44,180 nucleotides of DNA from an uncultured Clostridia bacterium. Its GTDB lineage: Bacteria > Bacillota > Clostridia > Christensenellales > UBA1242. The DNA is taken from positions 1 to 44,180 of the forward strand of contig CALWDY010000004.1 of the NCBI GenBank assembly GCA_944376825.1. The letters run 5' to 3'. A program made the position numbers and the translations under genes. Below, piece after piece: positions 6,504 to 15,469 of the stretch (positions are counted from its first letter, which is position 1; each line of letters begins with the position of its first letter). The notes beneath the pieces were generated by a model, which did no database searches, had not been told where the DNA came from, and was given only the letters and a program-made list of their open reading frames with translations.

Positions 6504-9312
6504 TTAAAACCTTTTTTAAATATTTGCCGGTGTAACTTTTTGCCACTTTACAAATTTCTTCTGGACTTCCTTTTGCAACTATTTCTCCACCACCGTTTCC
6601 ACCTTCTGGACCAAGATCTATAATGTAATCTGCACACTTTATTACATCTAAATTGTGTTCAATAACAACCACTGTGTTATTATTTTGAACTAATTTCTTT
6701 AAAATTGCAATTAGTTTTTTTACATCATCAATATGAAGTCCAGTTGTTGGCTCGTCTAAAATGTAAATTGTTTTACCTGTTGAACGCTTTGCAAGTTCAG
6801 TTGCAAGTTTAACTCTTTGGGCTTCTCCCCCACTAAGTTCTGTTGCACTTTGTCCAAGTTTAATATAACCAAGTCCAACTTCGTAAAGAGCTTTTACTTT
6901 TGAGTATATGCTTGGTATATTTTCAAAAAAAGAAAGGGCGTCTTCAACTGTCATATCCAAAACTTGTGCAATTGTCTTTCCTTTGTATTTTACTTGCAAT
7001 GTTTCATTGTTATATCTTTTCCCTTTGCAAACTTCACAAGGAACCGTTATATCTGGCAAAAAGTACATCTCAATTTCTTTTACCCCTGCGCCTTCACACG
7101 CTTCACATCTTCCGCCTTTAACATTAAAACTAAACCTTCCCGCCGTATAGCCTCTTTGTTTTGCATCTTGTGTTTGTGCAAAGAGTTCTCTTATTGGAGT
7201 CCAAAGCCCTGTATAAGTTGCAGGATTACTTCTTGGAGTTCTGCCAATTGGTGCTTGATCTATACAAATTACTTTGTCTAATTTCTCTATATTTTTTATT
7301 TCTTTAAACTGACCCAATATTTGATTTGCACCATTTAGATTATTTGCCAAGTAAGGATAAAGGACACCATTTATTAAACTGCTTTTCCCACTGCCACTCA
7401 CACCAGTTATTGCAGTTAAAAGACCAATAGGTATATTAACATTTAAGTTTTTTAAATTGTTTTGCTTTGCTCCAATAATTTCAATAAATTCTTTTGGTTT
7501 TTTTCGTTCTTGGGGTGTTTCTATTTTTTCTTTTCCTGAAAGATATTTGCCTGTTATAGATTTATCACAACGCTCAACTTCTTCAACCGTTCCACTTACA
7601 ACAATTTCTCCGCCATGAATTCCCGCTCTTGGTCCAACATCTACAATATAATCGGCACTTTTTATTGTGTCTTCATCGTGCTCAACAACAATTAATGTGT
7701 TGCCCAAGTCTCTTAAATGCTTTAATGTTTTTAAAAGTTTATCATTATCTCTTTGATGAAGCCCAATGCTTGGCTCATCCAAAATATACAAAACACCAAC
7801 AAGTCCACTTCCAATCTGCGTTGCAAGTCTAATTCTTTGACTTTCTCCGCCACTAAGAGAATTGGCACTTCTATGCAATGTTAAATATCCAAGTCCAACA
7901 TCGTTTAAAAAATTTAATCTTGATTTTATTTCTTTTATTATAGGTTCACTAATTTTTGATTCTGTTTCATCAAATTTAATTTGATCCATATAATTTATTA
8001 AATCGCAAACACACATTGTGCTCATTTCATATATATCTTTTCCATTGATCTTTATGCTTAATGCTGAATGGTTTAGTCTTTTACCTTGACAACTTTTGCA
8101 TGGCATTTCTTTCATAAATTTACCAATTTCAAATTTTATAAATTCACTATTTGTTTCTTTATATCTTCTTTTTAAGTTGTTAATAATACCTTCAAAAGAT
8201 GCATTAAATTCCCCATTAAACCTTGCACTATGCATTTCCATTTTTACTTTTTCGCCTTTGTTTCCATACAAAACCAAGTCTAATTTGTCTTTTGGTAAAT
8301 CTTTTACTGGACAATTTAAATCTAACCCATAGTGCTTGCTAAGCATATTAAAATAAGTTCCCGCCATTGTTGTGGAATCCCCACTCCATCCATTTATTAA
8401 AAATGCACCTTGTTTTATTGAAAGATGAGAATTTTTTAAAACCAAGCCTTCATCAATATCTTCTGTATACCCTATTCCTGTGCAGTCAGGACATGCACCA
8501 AAAGGACTATTAAACGAAAACAATCTGGGCGTTATTTCTTCTAATGTCCAACCACATATTGGACAAGCAAATAAGGTACTATATAAACTCTTTTCTCCTT
8601 CGCACGAAACAACGCAAAGCCCCTCACTAAGTTTAACGGCATTTTCAACACTTTCAAAAAGTCTCGATTTAACACTATCATTTAAAACAAGTCTGTCAAC
8701 AACAACATTTATGTTGTGTTTTTTATTTTTGTCTAACTCTATTTTTTCATCAAGAGTGTATATAATGTCATCCACCTCAACTCTAACATATCCACTTTTT
8801 CTCAATTTTTCAAAAAGTTTTTCTTGTGCACCTTTTTTTGATCTTACAACAGGAGACATAATCATAACCTTGCTATTTTGTGGCAAAGAGATAACCTTTT
8901 CAACTATTTGATCAACTGTTTGTTTCTTTATTGGTTTGTTGCAATTTGGGCAATATGGAACACCAATTCTAGAATATAAAAGCCTGAAATAATCATATAT
9001 TTCTGTAACAGTGCCCACTGTACTTCTTGGGTTGTGATTTGTTGTTTTTTGGTCAATAGAAATTGAAGGAGAAAGTCCCTCAATAAGGTCAACTTCAGGC
9101 TTTTGACTTTGGCCTAAAAATTGTCTTGCATAGGAAGATAAAGATTCTATATATCTTCTTTGTCCTTCTGCAAAAATAGTATCAAACGCCAAAGTGCTTT
9201 TACCACTTCCGCTTACTCCTGTAAATACAATAAGTTTGTTTCTTGGTAAATCCAAATTAACATTTTTTAAATTATTTTCTCGTGCACCACGAATTTTAAT
9301 CATATTTTCCAT
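6496..9312 (-). CDS. uvrA: Excinuclease ABC subunit A
   Basis: This is the damage-recognition ATPase of nucleotide excision repair. It has two ABC modules, each with Walker A (GVSGSGKST near residue 32 and GVSGSGKSS near 640) and a signature motif (LSGGESQRIRLATQ and LSGGEAQRVKLATE). The zinc-binding CPNCN and CEACEG ... CEVCKGK clusters are intact. Length (938 aa) is normal. ATG 9312 (MENMIKIRGARENN) is preferred over the first in-frame ATG (9339), since an extended -10 (TGGTATAAT, 9330-9322) lies between them and the upstream ATG would not be transcribed. No ribosome site is visible. Confidence 0.97.
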   Translation of the reverse strand: MENMIKIRGARENNLKNVNLDLPRNKLIVFTGVSGSGKSTLAFDTIFAEGQRRYIESLSSYARQFLGQSQKPEVDLIEGLSPSISIDQKTTNHNPRSTVGTVTEIYDYFRLLYSRIGVPYCPNCNKPIKKQTVDQIVEKVISLPQNSKVMIMSPVVRSKKGAQEKLFEKLRKSGYVRVEVDDIIYTLDEKIELDKNKKHNINVVVDRLVLNDSVKSRLFESVENAVKLSEGLCVVSCEGEKSLYSTLFACPICGWTLEEITPRLFSFNSPFGACPDCTGIGYTEDIDEGLVLKNSHLSIKQGAFLINGWSGDSTTMAGTYFNMLSKHYGLDLNCPVKDLPKDKLDLVLYGNKGEKVKMEMHSARFNGEFNASFEGIINNLKRRYKETNSEFIKFEIGKFMKEMPCKSCQGKRLNHSALSIKINGKDIYEMSTMCVCDLINYMDQIKFDETESKISEPIIKEIKSRLNFLNDVGLGYLTLHRSANSLSGGESQRIRLATQIGSGLVGVLYILDEPSIGLHQRDNDKLLKTLKHLRDLGNTLIVVEHDEDTIKSADYIVDVGPRAGIHGGEIVVSGTVEEVERCDKSITGKYLSGKEKIETPQERKKPKEFIEIIGAKQNNLKNLNVNIPIGLLTAITGVSGSGKSSLINGVLYPYLANNLNGANQILGQFKEIKNIEKLDKVICIDQAPIGRTPRSNPATYTGLWTPIRELFAQTQDAKQRGYTAGRFSFNVKGGRCEACEGAGVKEIEMYFLPDITVPCEVCKGKRYNNETLQVKYKGKTIAQVLDMTVEDALSFFENIPSIYSKVKALYEVGLGYIKLGQSATELSGGEAQRVKLATELAKRSTGKTIYILDEPTTGLHIDDVKKLIAILKKLVQNNNTVVVIEHNLDVIKCADYIIDLGPEGGNGGGEIVAKGSPEEICKVAKSYTGKYLKKVLNG

Positions 9313-9321
9313 AACATAATA

Positions 9322-9330
9322 ATTATACCA
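9322..9330 (-). promoter_or_regulatory. Extended -10 promoter of uvrA, near-leaderless
   Basis: TGG-TATAAT on the minus strand is an extended -10 box that ends 9 nt before ATG 9312. The -35 position (TTTATT) is weak, as is common with extended -10 promoters. The predicted leader is about 2-3 nt. Confidence 0.55.
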
Positions 9331-9382
9331 CATTGCCAAGAATAAATAAATATAAATACAACTTTTTTAAAAATATTAAATA

Positions 9383-9411
9383 TTGACTAAAATATGAAAA
9401 TATTGTACTAT
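9383..9411 (+). promoter_or_regulatory. Leaderless promoter of the accessory two-gene cassette
   Basis: TTGACT (9383-9388), a 17-nt spacer and TACTAT (9406-9411) are followed by 6 nt and then ATG 9418. Transcription should begin at the A of the start codon. Confidence 0.65.
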
Positions 9412-9417
9412 AAACTT

Positions 9418-10206
9418 ATGAAGAGTTTAAAATTATTTCAAGAAAATGAAAAACAATATGACGATTTACTAAAAACACTTGTTTTACATGCAAAAGAAAA
9501 ATTGGGGAAAAATATATTCACTGATTTTCATTTGCCTTTAAATTTTAGTTTAAATAATCTTGATGATAGCATTTTTAAAAGTCGTTCCAATCAAACTTTG
9601 CCACTTCCATTTCCAAATGAAATGTTTGATTTATTTATAAAAATGCCAAAAAAAGCAATAAACAATGTTTATAATTTTAATAATAAAGGTAACAACATAA
9701 CTGGAATATATTTAATAGGAAAACACAATTCTAAATCCGTTTTATATGCATTAAGCGTTGTAAGATTTTTAGGATATAATGACTACCTTAATTTTTGTAT
9801 TAAATTAGATGTTTGTATTGCAGGAAAAACTTGGCTTAATTTATTGAGATTGGATTCTTTTGGTCCTGCCCACCCAAATTATTTTGAGGGTAAAAAGGTT
9901 TTTACAGATGAAAGTAGTGTACCATATATTCAAACTCCACACTTGCATGTCAATTCTCAAGAAAATCAAATATTGGCATACAATAGATTAAGTTATTCAC
10001 CAGCAATAGAATTAAAGTTTAATTTTGAAAATTTTAGAAGTGATGACAAACGCCTTTTAAAAAATTGCTTTCAATATTTTAAAGAGTTTGCTAATATAGA
10101 CATAGAAATAAACAAAAATATAGAGAAGGATTTTCACTACAATTTTAATAATCCATTATATGATTATGAGAAAATACAACAAGTAAATAGTGTTAAGGAG
10201 TTGTAA
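9418..10206 (+). CDS. Accessory protein with LLRLD..GPxHxN and PHLH motifs
   Basis: The 262-residue soluble protein carries, in order, a helical N-terminus, a segment around residue 75 (NNKGNNITGIYLIGKHNSKS), then NLLRLDSFGPAHPN near 140 and TPHLHVNSQENQ near 175. The spaced LLRLD/GPxHxN/PHLH pattern recalls an uncharacterised family that I would place, from memory and unchecked, near DUF6978; clustered His residues may bind metal. ATG 9418 is preferred over 9394 because the promoter's -10 box lies between them. The next gene follows with no gap. The pair sits against the grain between uvrB and uvrA, which suggests an acquired cassette (defence or toxin-antitoxin is only a guess). Confidence 0.6.
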   Translation: MKSLKLFQENEKQYDDLLKTLVLHAKEKLGKNIFTDFHLPLNFSLNNLDDSIFKSRSNQTLPLPFPNEMFDLFIKMPKKAINNVYNFNNKGNNITGIYLIGKHNSKSVLYALSVVRFLGYNDYLNFCIKLDVCIAGKTWLNLLRLDSFGPAHPNYFEGKKVFTDESSVPYIQTPHLHVNSQENQILAYNRLSYSPAIELKFNFENFRSDDKRLLKNCFQYFKEFANIDIEINKNIEKDFHYNFNNPLYDYEKIQQVNSVKEL

Positions 10207-10530
10207 ATGAAATTGAACCAAGCATTAAAAGTTTTAGAAAAAAATTATAAAATAACACAAAGAACATTAGATGTATATGTGATTGAAATCGACCAAGATT
10301 TTGACGACTTAAATAAAATGACATTAGCGATAAAAGAAATTGATGGTGAAGCTTACATTACAGATTATGGGTATACTTGCCAATTTACAGATATGGATGA
10401 AGAACAAATTAAAGAAATTTGCAAAAATAACAATGTTCAATTTTTCAATTATGCCATACAATGCAAATATAATAACGAAAACGATATAAAAAATTTAATA
10501 TCATGTATAAATGAAATAATAAATTCATAA
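10207..10530 (+). CDS. Small acidic partner protein, DUF1828-like
   Basis: The 107-residue protein starts 1 nt after the upstream stop with AAGGAG overlapping that gene's end, so the two are translationally coupled. The central segment DGEAYITDYGYTCQFTDMDEEQIKEIC has the look of DUF1828 (a strand, then TD.GYT, then a helix), an assignment from memory. The N-terminus LDVYVIEIDQDFDD would be the first strands. It is followed at once by a terminator shared with uvrB. The function is unknown; a dedicated partner of the upstream protein is the simplest reading. Confidence 0.55.
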   Translation: MKLNQALKVLEKNYKITQRTLDVYVIEIDQDFDDLNKMTLAIKEIDGEAYITDYGYTCQFTDMDEEQIKEICKNNNVQFFNYAIQCKYNNENDIKNLISCINEIINS

Positions 10531-10558
10531 AAATAACATTCTCAACGAATGTTATTTT
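10530..10558. terminator. Bidirectional terminator between the cassette and uvrB
   Basis: AAAATAACATTC and GAATGTTATTTT form a 12-bp stem with a 5-nt loop. It overlaps the end of both convergent genes. Confidence 0.85.
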
Positions 10559-12509
10559 CTTTTCTTAATCTTAAAATTTCATCTCTAAGCTTTATTGCGG
10601 TTTCAAAATCAAGTTGTTTTGATGCAATATCCATGAGACCTTTGAGTCTTTCAATCTCTCTTGATGCATCTTGTTTTGATTTTTTATTGTTTTCATCTAC
10701 AACTTTTTTATTTATTTCAAGGGTATTTTTAATCTCTTTAATTATTGTTTTTGGAACTATATTATGGTCTTTGTTATATTTTTCTTGAATACTTCTTCTT
10801 CTCGCCGTTTCATCAATTGCTCTTTTCATGGAATCTGTTATAACATCGGCGTACATAATAACTTTTCCTTCGCTGTTTCTGCTAGCCCTTCCAATAGTTT
10901 GAATAAGTGCCCCCTCACTTCTTAAAAAGCCTTCTTTGTCAGCATCCAAAATACAAACAAGTTCAACTTCTGGCATATCCAGCCCTTCCCTAAGAAGATT
11001 GATACCAACCAACACATCAAAGTCTCCTCGCCTTAGACCATTTATAATTTCTATTCTGTCCATAGTATCTATTTCGGAATGCAAGTATTTAACTTTAATT
11101 TGTCGTTCTGCCAAAAATTCCGTTAAATTTTCCGCCATTTTTTTTGTTAGTGTTGTTATTAAAACTCTATGATTTTTATTTGTAATTTTAAAAATTTCAT
11201 TAATTAAATCTTCAATTTGTCCTTTGGTTTTTCTAACCTCAACAATAGGGTCTAATAGTCCTGTTGGTCTTATTATTTGCTCAACCACATCGTTGCCAAC
11301 ATTCTTTTCGTATGCACCAGGCGTTGCAGAAACAAATGTTACTTGCCCCAATCTTTTTTCAAACTCATCAAATTTTAAAGGTCTGTTATCAAATGCAGAT
11401 GGCAACCTAAACCCATACTCTACAAGATTTGTTTTTCTTGATTTATCACCGTTATACATCGCTTTAATTTGTGGAATTGTCATATGGCTTTCATCAATAA
11501 AAGTTAAAAAACCTTTTGGAAAATAATCCATAAGAGTAAATGGTGGCTCGCCAGGCTTTCTTCCATCAAAATATCTAGAATAGTTTTCTATCCCACTACA
11601 ATAACCAATTTCTCGCATCATTTCAACATCATAACTAACACGCTCTTTAATTCTTTGTGCCTCAATAAACCTTTCTTGTTCAGTAAAAAATAAATACATT
11701 TCATCACGGTCTTTTTCAATGTTACTTAGTGCAAGTTTAAGTTTATCGCTTCCAACTGCATAATGTGTTGCTGGAAAAATTGCAACATGACTAAGTTCGC
11801 AAATAGTGTTGCCCGTAACAGCATCAAATTCGGTTATTCTATCAACTTCATCGCCAAAGAATTCAACCTTTATTGCGTGTTCACTATTGTTGGCTGGAAA
11901 AATGTCTAAAACATCCCCTTTTGCCCTAAAAGTAGAGCGTTTAAAATCAATATCACTTCTTAAATATTGAATTTCAACAAGTTTTCTTATAATATCATCA
12001 CGAGATACATGGTCTCCTTTTCTTATTGAGACCTGCATTCTAAAATATTCTTCTGGCGAACCCAAACCATAAATGCATGAAACTGACGCCACAACAATAA
12101 CATCATTTCTTTCCATAAGAGAAGCTGTTGCGCTACTTCTTAGTTTGTCTATTTCTTCATTTATTGCCATATCTTTTTCTATATAAGTATCACTTGAAAC
12201 AAGATAAGCTTCTGGTTGATAATAGTCATAATAAGAAACAAAGAATTCTACTCTGTTATTTGGAAAAAACTCTCTAAACTCATTACAAAGTTGTGCCGCT
12301 AATGTTTTGTTATGTGCTATAACAAGAGTTGGCTTGTTTAAATTAGCAATTACATTTGCCATTGTAAAAGTTTTACCACTACCAGTAACCCCCAATAAAA
12401 CTTGCGATTTTAATCCATCTTTCAAGTTTTCACACAATTTATCAATTGCTTGTTTTTGATCGCCTGCTGGCTTATATTTAGAAACCAATTCAAATTTTTT
12501 ATATTCCAT
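10542..12509 (-). CDS. uvrB: Excinuclease ABC subunit B
   Basis: This is the helicase-like subunit that loads onto damage located by UvrA and recruits UvrC. Walker A (GVTGSGKT) is near residue 41. The DNA-strand-separating beta-hairpin ([11 protein letters not shown]) is near 93, and helicase motifs FIDESH and [13 protein letters not shown] are present. The C-terminal UVR motif (residues ~615-650, [17 protein letters not shown]) binds UvrC/UvrA. Length (655 aa) is normal. AAAGGA lies 5 nt before the ATG, inside the end of the upstream small gene, so it belongs to the minus-strand operon with the two winged-helix/TM genes. Confidence 0.97.
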   Translation of the reverse strand: MEYKKFELVSKYKPAGDQKQAIDKLCENLKDGLKSQVLLGVTGSGKTFTMANVIANLNKPTLVIAHNKTLAAQLCNEFREFFPNNRVEFFVSYYDYYQPEAYLVSSDTYIEKDMAINEEIDKLRSSATASLMERNDVIVVASVSCIYGLGSPEEYFRMQVSIRKGDHVSRDDIIRKLVEIQYLRSDIDFKRSTFRAKGDVLDIFPANNSEHAIKVEFFGDEVDRITEFDAVTGNTICELSHVAIFPATHYAVGSDKLKLALSNIEKDRDEMYLFFTEQERFIEAQRIKERVSYDVEMMREIGYCSGIENYSRYFDGRKPGEPPFTLMDYFPKGFLTFIDESHMTIPQIKAMYNGDKSRKTNLVEYGFRLPSAFDNRPLKFDEFEKRLGQVTFVSATPGAYEKNVGNDVVEQIIRPTGLLDPIVEVRKTKGQIEDLINEIFKITNKNHRVLITTLTKKMAENLTEFLAERQIKVKYLHSEIDTMDRIEIINGLRRGDFDVLVGINLLREGLDMPEVELVCILDADKEGFLRSEGALIQTIGRASRNSEGKVIMYADVITDSMKRAIDETARRRSIQEKYNKDHNIVPKTIIKEIKNTLEINKKVVDENNKKSKQDASREIERLKGLMDIASKQLDFETAIKLRDEILRLRKENNIR

Positions 12510-12510
12510 A

Positions 12511-12873
12511 CTATCCTTTAAAAATTATTTTTAAAAGTAAACCCAAAACAAAACTCAAAAGTGTTAAAAGCAAAGTTCTTAATATCATTCCCCAAAGTGC
12601 TTGCTTTTCTTTTTTTTGATCTTTTTTAAATGTCAGGCCTTTATTTTTCAGGTTTACACAATAATAATAACCCTTTTTGCTGTTAGATACAACAAAATCA
12701 AGATAATTATCTTTACAAAGAGAAATCATTATATCATTTAATTCTGCAATGGATATAACATATTTTTTAGAAACATATTCTGCCAAATCGGATGTTAAAA
12801 TAAGATATGTTTTTTTATCTAAACATATCGATGACAAATAAAACATAACAAGCTTTTCTTTTTTGTCTAACAT
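12511..12873 (-). CDS. Small winged-helix-like protein with C-terminal membrane anchor (copy 2)
   Basis: The 120-residue protein has an N-terminal ~75-residue helix-rich domain ([16 protein letters not shown] ... [24 protein letters not shown]) whose helix-helix-beta pattern looks like a winged helix. A charged linker (KKDQKKEKQ) and one C-terminal membrane helix (~95-117) follow. It is a diverged paralogue of the gene just upstream, and both begin ML(D/N)(K/E)xEKLxxxF. Function is unknown; such tail-anchored HTH proteins may sense the envelope. The gene ends 1 nt before uvrB. Confidence 0.6.
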   Translation of the reverse strand: MLDKKEKLVMFYLSSICLDKKTYLILTSDLAEYVSKKYVISIAELNDIMISLCKDNYLDFVVSNSKKGYYYCVNLKNKGLTFKKDQKKEKQALWGMILRTLLLTLLSFVLGLLLKIIFKG

Positions 12874-12879
12874 AAAAAC

Positions 12880-13248
12880 CTACATAATTAAATAATATAA
12901 AAGTGTACCCAAAAACGAACCAATTATGGCAAAAACAAAAATTAATGCAAGCAAAAATATTGTTTCTATTTTTAGTTTTTTTAATTTATTTTTTTCTATT
13001 ATTTCTTGTTCAAAAATTTGTTTAGATAACGGAGTTGCACAAATACAATATTTTAAATCATCAAAATATCTTATATTAATAAAATTATTTAACTGCAAAT
13101 GCTTTAAAATATTTTTGACATTTATTTTTCTTTTTATATTTTTTTGCATTAAAAAACCTTCAAAGTCTTCCAAATCAAAAACCTTATATGAATCATCACA
13201 TTCATTTATTATAAACATTAAAATTAATTTTTCATTTTCATTTAACAT
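12880..13248 (-). CDS. Small winged-helix-like protein with C-terminal membrane anchor (copy 1)
   Basis: The 122-residue protein has the same plan as its downstream neighbour. Its N-terminal domain starts MLNENEKLILMFIINE and has a predicted helix LKHLQLNNFINIRYFDDLKY. A Lys/Glu linker and a C-terminal membrane helix (~97-120, FLLALIFVFAIIGSFLGTLL) follow. It lies 6 nt upstream of copy 2, which suggests tandem duplication followed by strong divergence. A TATAAT-like box near 13275-13280 could be the operon promoter. Function is unknown. Confidence 0.6.
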   Translation of the reverse strand: MLNENEKLILMFIINECDDSYKVFDLEDFEGFLMQKNIKRKINVKNILKHLQLNNFINIRYFDDLKYCICATPLSKQIFEQEIIEKNKLKKLKIETIFLLALIFVFAIIGSFLGTLLYYLIM

Positions 13249-13311
13249 ACATTAAAAACTTTATATAAGTTTAATTATATTATTTGTAAAAGAAAAAAAA
13301 TAATAAAAAAA

Positions 13312-13339
13312 AAATAGCAAATAATTAAATTTGCTATTT
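13312..13339 (-). terminator. Terminator of the patatin-MBL operon
   Basis: On the minus strand, AAATAGCAAAT and ATTTGCTATTT form an 11-bp stem with a 6-nt loop, followed by a long T-run. It lies just past the stop of the metallo-beta-lactamase gene. Confidence 0.75.
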
Positions 13340-13347
13340 AAATAAGT

Positions 13348-14475
13348 TTATTTTTTATTTTTTTTTATTTTTTTATTGTATTTTGGAATAAAAATAATGA
13401 TAAAGCAAAGTCCTTCAATCACAACAACAACAGTCCACCAGTGAATATATGTATAAACAATTGGCGCTTTGTTTGTTGCTATATTTAAGTTTCCTTTTCC
13501 ATTTGTTTGTTCATCTTTATCAACACCTACAACTATGTTTCCGTTTATATCCGTTCTTAAAATTTTATTTTTGCCAACAACAGCCTCAACTCTTGCTAAA
13601 ACATCTTCATTTGGATGTCCATAACTATTATCTTCTCCAACACTGATTACCGCATACAAAGGACTAACTGTACTTAAAAATTCAAGTGATGTTGAAGTGC
13701 TGCTTCCATGATGTCCAAGTTTTAAAACATCACAACTCAATATTTCTATGCCATATTTGTTTAATACTTGTTCTTCAACTTTTTCTTCCGCATCACCCGT
13801 AAGCATAATTTTTCTATTTTGATATGAAAGAATAATGATTGGAGAATAATTGTTTGGTGTTGTATATGTATCATCTATTGGCGATAAAAATTGAATGTTA
13901 TAGTCTATGTTGTCCTCCAACTTTGGCATACTTTCATACATTGTATTTAAAAACACATCACAATTTTCATCATACATCAGTTCAATCATAGTTGTATAAC
14001 ATAATGTATTACAAATTCCCACATTTGTATATCCATAGGTTTCTATTTCTTCATCCGTAAAAACATTAGGTCTATAAAAATTCAAAACATCATAATTTTG
14101 GAAAACCACATCGGCACCACCACTGTGATCTTCATCTTGATGTGTTACAACAAAATAATCTATTACATTGTCACTTCTTTGTGAAAAAATTGATTTTAAA
14201 TAATTTAAAAGTTTATCTTCACTACTGCTAGGTCCAGCATCCACAAGCATAATTTTTTCGTCTGGAAGTTCAATTAAAATGCTATCTCCTTGCCCCACAT
14301 CAATAAAATGAACTTTCATTTCGCAATTTTCAACATCGGTTAAAACAACTGGATTAAAATAATTGTTTATAAAGATTTCAATTTTTTCATAAAATAAAAA
14401 TGTTGAACACAACAAGCAAGTAATAATAACGAAAATCAATATTTTTAACTTTATGCCTTTTAAATTATTAGTCAT
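13348..14475 (-). CDS. Membrane-anchored ComEC/Rec2-type metallo-beta-lactamase-fold protein
   Basis: The 375-residue protein has an N-terminal membrane helix (~10-30). An MBL domain follows, with FIDVGQGDSILIELP, the metal-binding VTHQDEDHSGGAD motif (near residue 110), a later GDAEE, and LGHHGSSTSTS. A C-terminal membrane helix precedes a lysine-rich tail. The architecture matches the detached MBL domain of the DNA-uptake channel ComEC, a probable extracytoplasmic hydrolase (possibly a nuclease). ATG 14475 overlaps the patatin stop and is preferred over an upstream TTG. GAGG lies about 12 nt before it. Confidence 0.85.
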   Translation of the reverse strand: MTNNLKGIKLKILIFVIITCLLCSTFLFYEKIEIFINNYFNPVVLTDVENCEMKVHFIDVGQGDSILIELPDEKIMLVDAGPSSSEDKLLNYLKSIFSQRSDNVIDYFVVTHQDEDHSGGADVVFQNYDVLNFYRPNVFTDEEIETYGYTNVGICNTLCYTTMIELMYDENCDVFLNTMYESMPKLEDNIDYNIQFLSPIDDTYTTPNNYSPIIILSYQNRKIMLTGDAEEKVEEQVLNKYGIEILSCDVLKLGHHGSSTSTSLEFLSTVSPLYAVISVGEDNSYGHPNEDVLARVEAVVGKNKILRTDINGNIVVGVDKDEQTNGKGNLNIATNKAPIVYTYIHWWTVVVVIEGLCFIIIFIPKYNKKIKKNKK

Positions 14476-15358
14476 TAATTTCAATTTCCTCTTCCATAAA
14501 ATGTTTCTTTGTTTTGTTTTTTTGTGGCTTTTTGTTTAAAATTTTCAATATTTCGGGCATTTTATCAATTGCTTCTTTGTATCCCTCTTCCACCATATCC
14601 ATCATGCCTTCTGTTTTAGATGCACTAAACCTTTTTGTTTCAGGCCCAATCATGACATCCGCGTGCAAATACCCTCTAAGAGCAGTATTTTCCATTAAAA
14701 TTCTAATTGAACAACTTGCCACATCAATAACCTTTAAACTATCTGTTCCATATGTTCTATGTTTGTTAACATCAACTCCTATAACGTAGTCACATCCAAA
14801 TTTTTTAGGTACATTTGTTGGTATTGTATTTTTAAGACCTCCATCACAAAGATGATAATTGTTAAAAACAACAGGCACAAAAACTCCCGGCACACAACAA
14901 CTGCCAGCAATTGCCTTTGCCAAATTGCCTTTTTTAAGCACAATTTCTTTTGTTGATTTTATATCGCAAGCAACACAAGCATAATTGTGTGGTAAATCTT
15001 CAATGTTAATGTCACCTAAATGCTTTTTTATAATTTCTTGTATTCCATCAGTTTTTGAGGGCATAAATGGAATTCTGTTTGTTTTTATTTCAGATTTATC
15101 CACATTTTTCGCAACTTGCATCATTTGACTAAAAGTATATCCCGCAGCATAAAATGCTCCTATTATACTTCCTGCACTTGTTCCAACAATCATTGAAAAA
15201 TCTTTGCTTGATATTCCATATTCTTCAAAAGCTTTTATTACACCAAGATGTGCAAATCCCCTCGCACCTCCTCCGCCAAATGCTATACCTATTTTCGATT
15301 TTTTGTTTTTTGAAAACAACAAAACTCGGGATTTTTTATTTTTAAAAAAAATACTCAT
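14468..15358 (-). CDS. Patatin-like phospholipase
   Basis: The 296-residue acyl hydrolase has a glycine-rich oxyanion loop (GIAFGGGGARGFAHLGV, residues ~25-42), the nucleophile elbow GTSAG (serine near 65), and the catalytic-dyad Asp in LCDGGLKN (~170). It probably cleaves membrane lipids or lysophospholipids in the cytoplasm (RssA/YlbK-like). There is no signal peptide. GGAG lies 7 nt before the ATG. It overlaps the start of the MBL-fold gene, so the two are coupled. Confidence 0.92.
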   Translation of the reverse strand: MSIFFKNKKSRVLLFSKNKKSKIGIAFGGGGARGFAHLGVIKAFEEYGISSKDFSMIVGTSAGSIIGAFYAAGYTFSQMMQVAKNVDKSEIKTNRIPFMPSKTDGIQEIIKKHLGDINIEDLPHNYACVACDIKSTKEIVLKKGNLAKAIAGSCCVPGVFVPVVFNNYHLCDGGLKNTIPTNVPKKFGCDYVIGVDVNKHRTYGTDSLKVIDVASCSIRILMENTALRGYLHADVMIGPETKRFSASKTEGMMDMVEEGYKEAIDKMPEILKILNKKPQKNKTKKHFMEEEIEIND

Positions 15359-15440
15359 ATATACTCCAATTTAATATATGTTTATTATTTAAGTTTAACA
15401 TAAATTAAAAAAAACACAAATTAAAATTATTTTAGTTAAT

Positions 15441-15469
15441 AAAAAATGCAATCAATGATTGCATTTTTT
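15441..15469. terminator. Terminator after the coiled-coil protein gene
   Basis: A 13-bp perfect stem AAAAAATGCAATC/GATTGCATTTTTT has a 3-nt loop. It reaches into the stop codon of the minus-strand gene ending at 15468. Confidence 0.85.
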
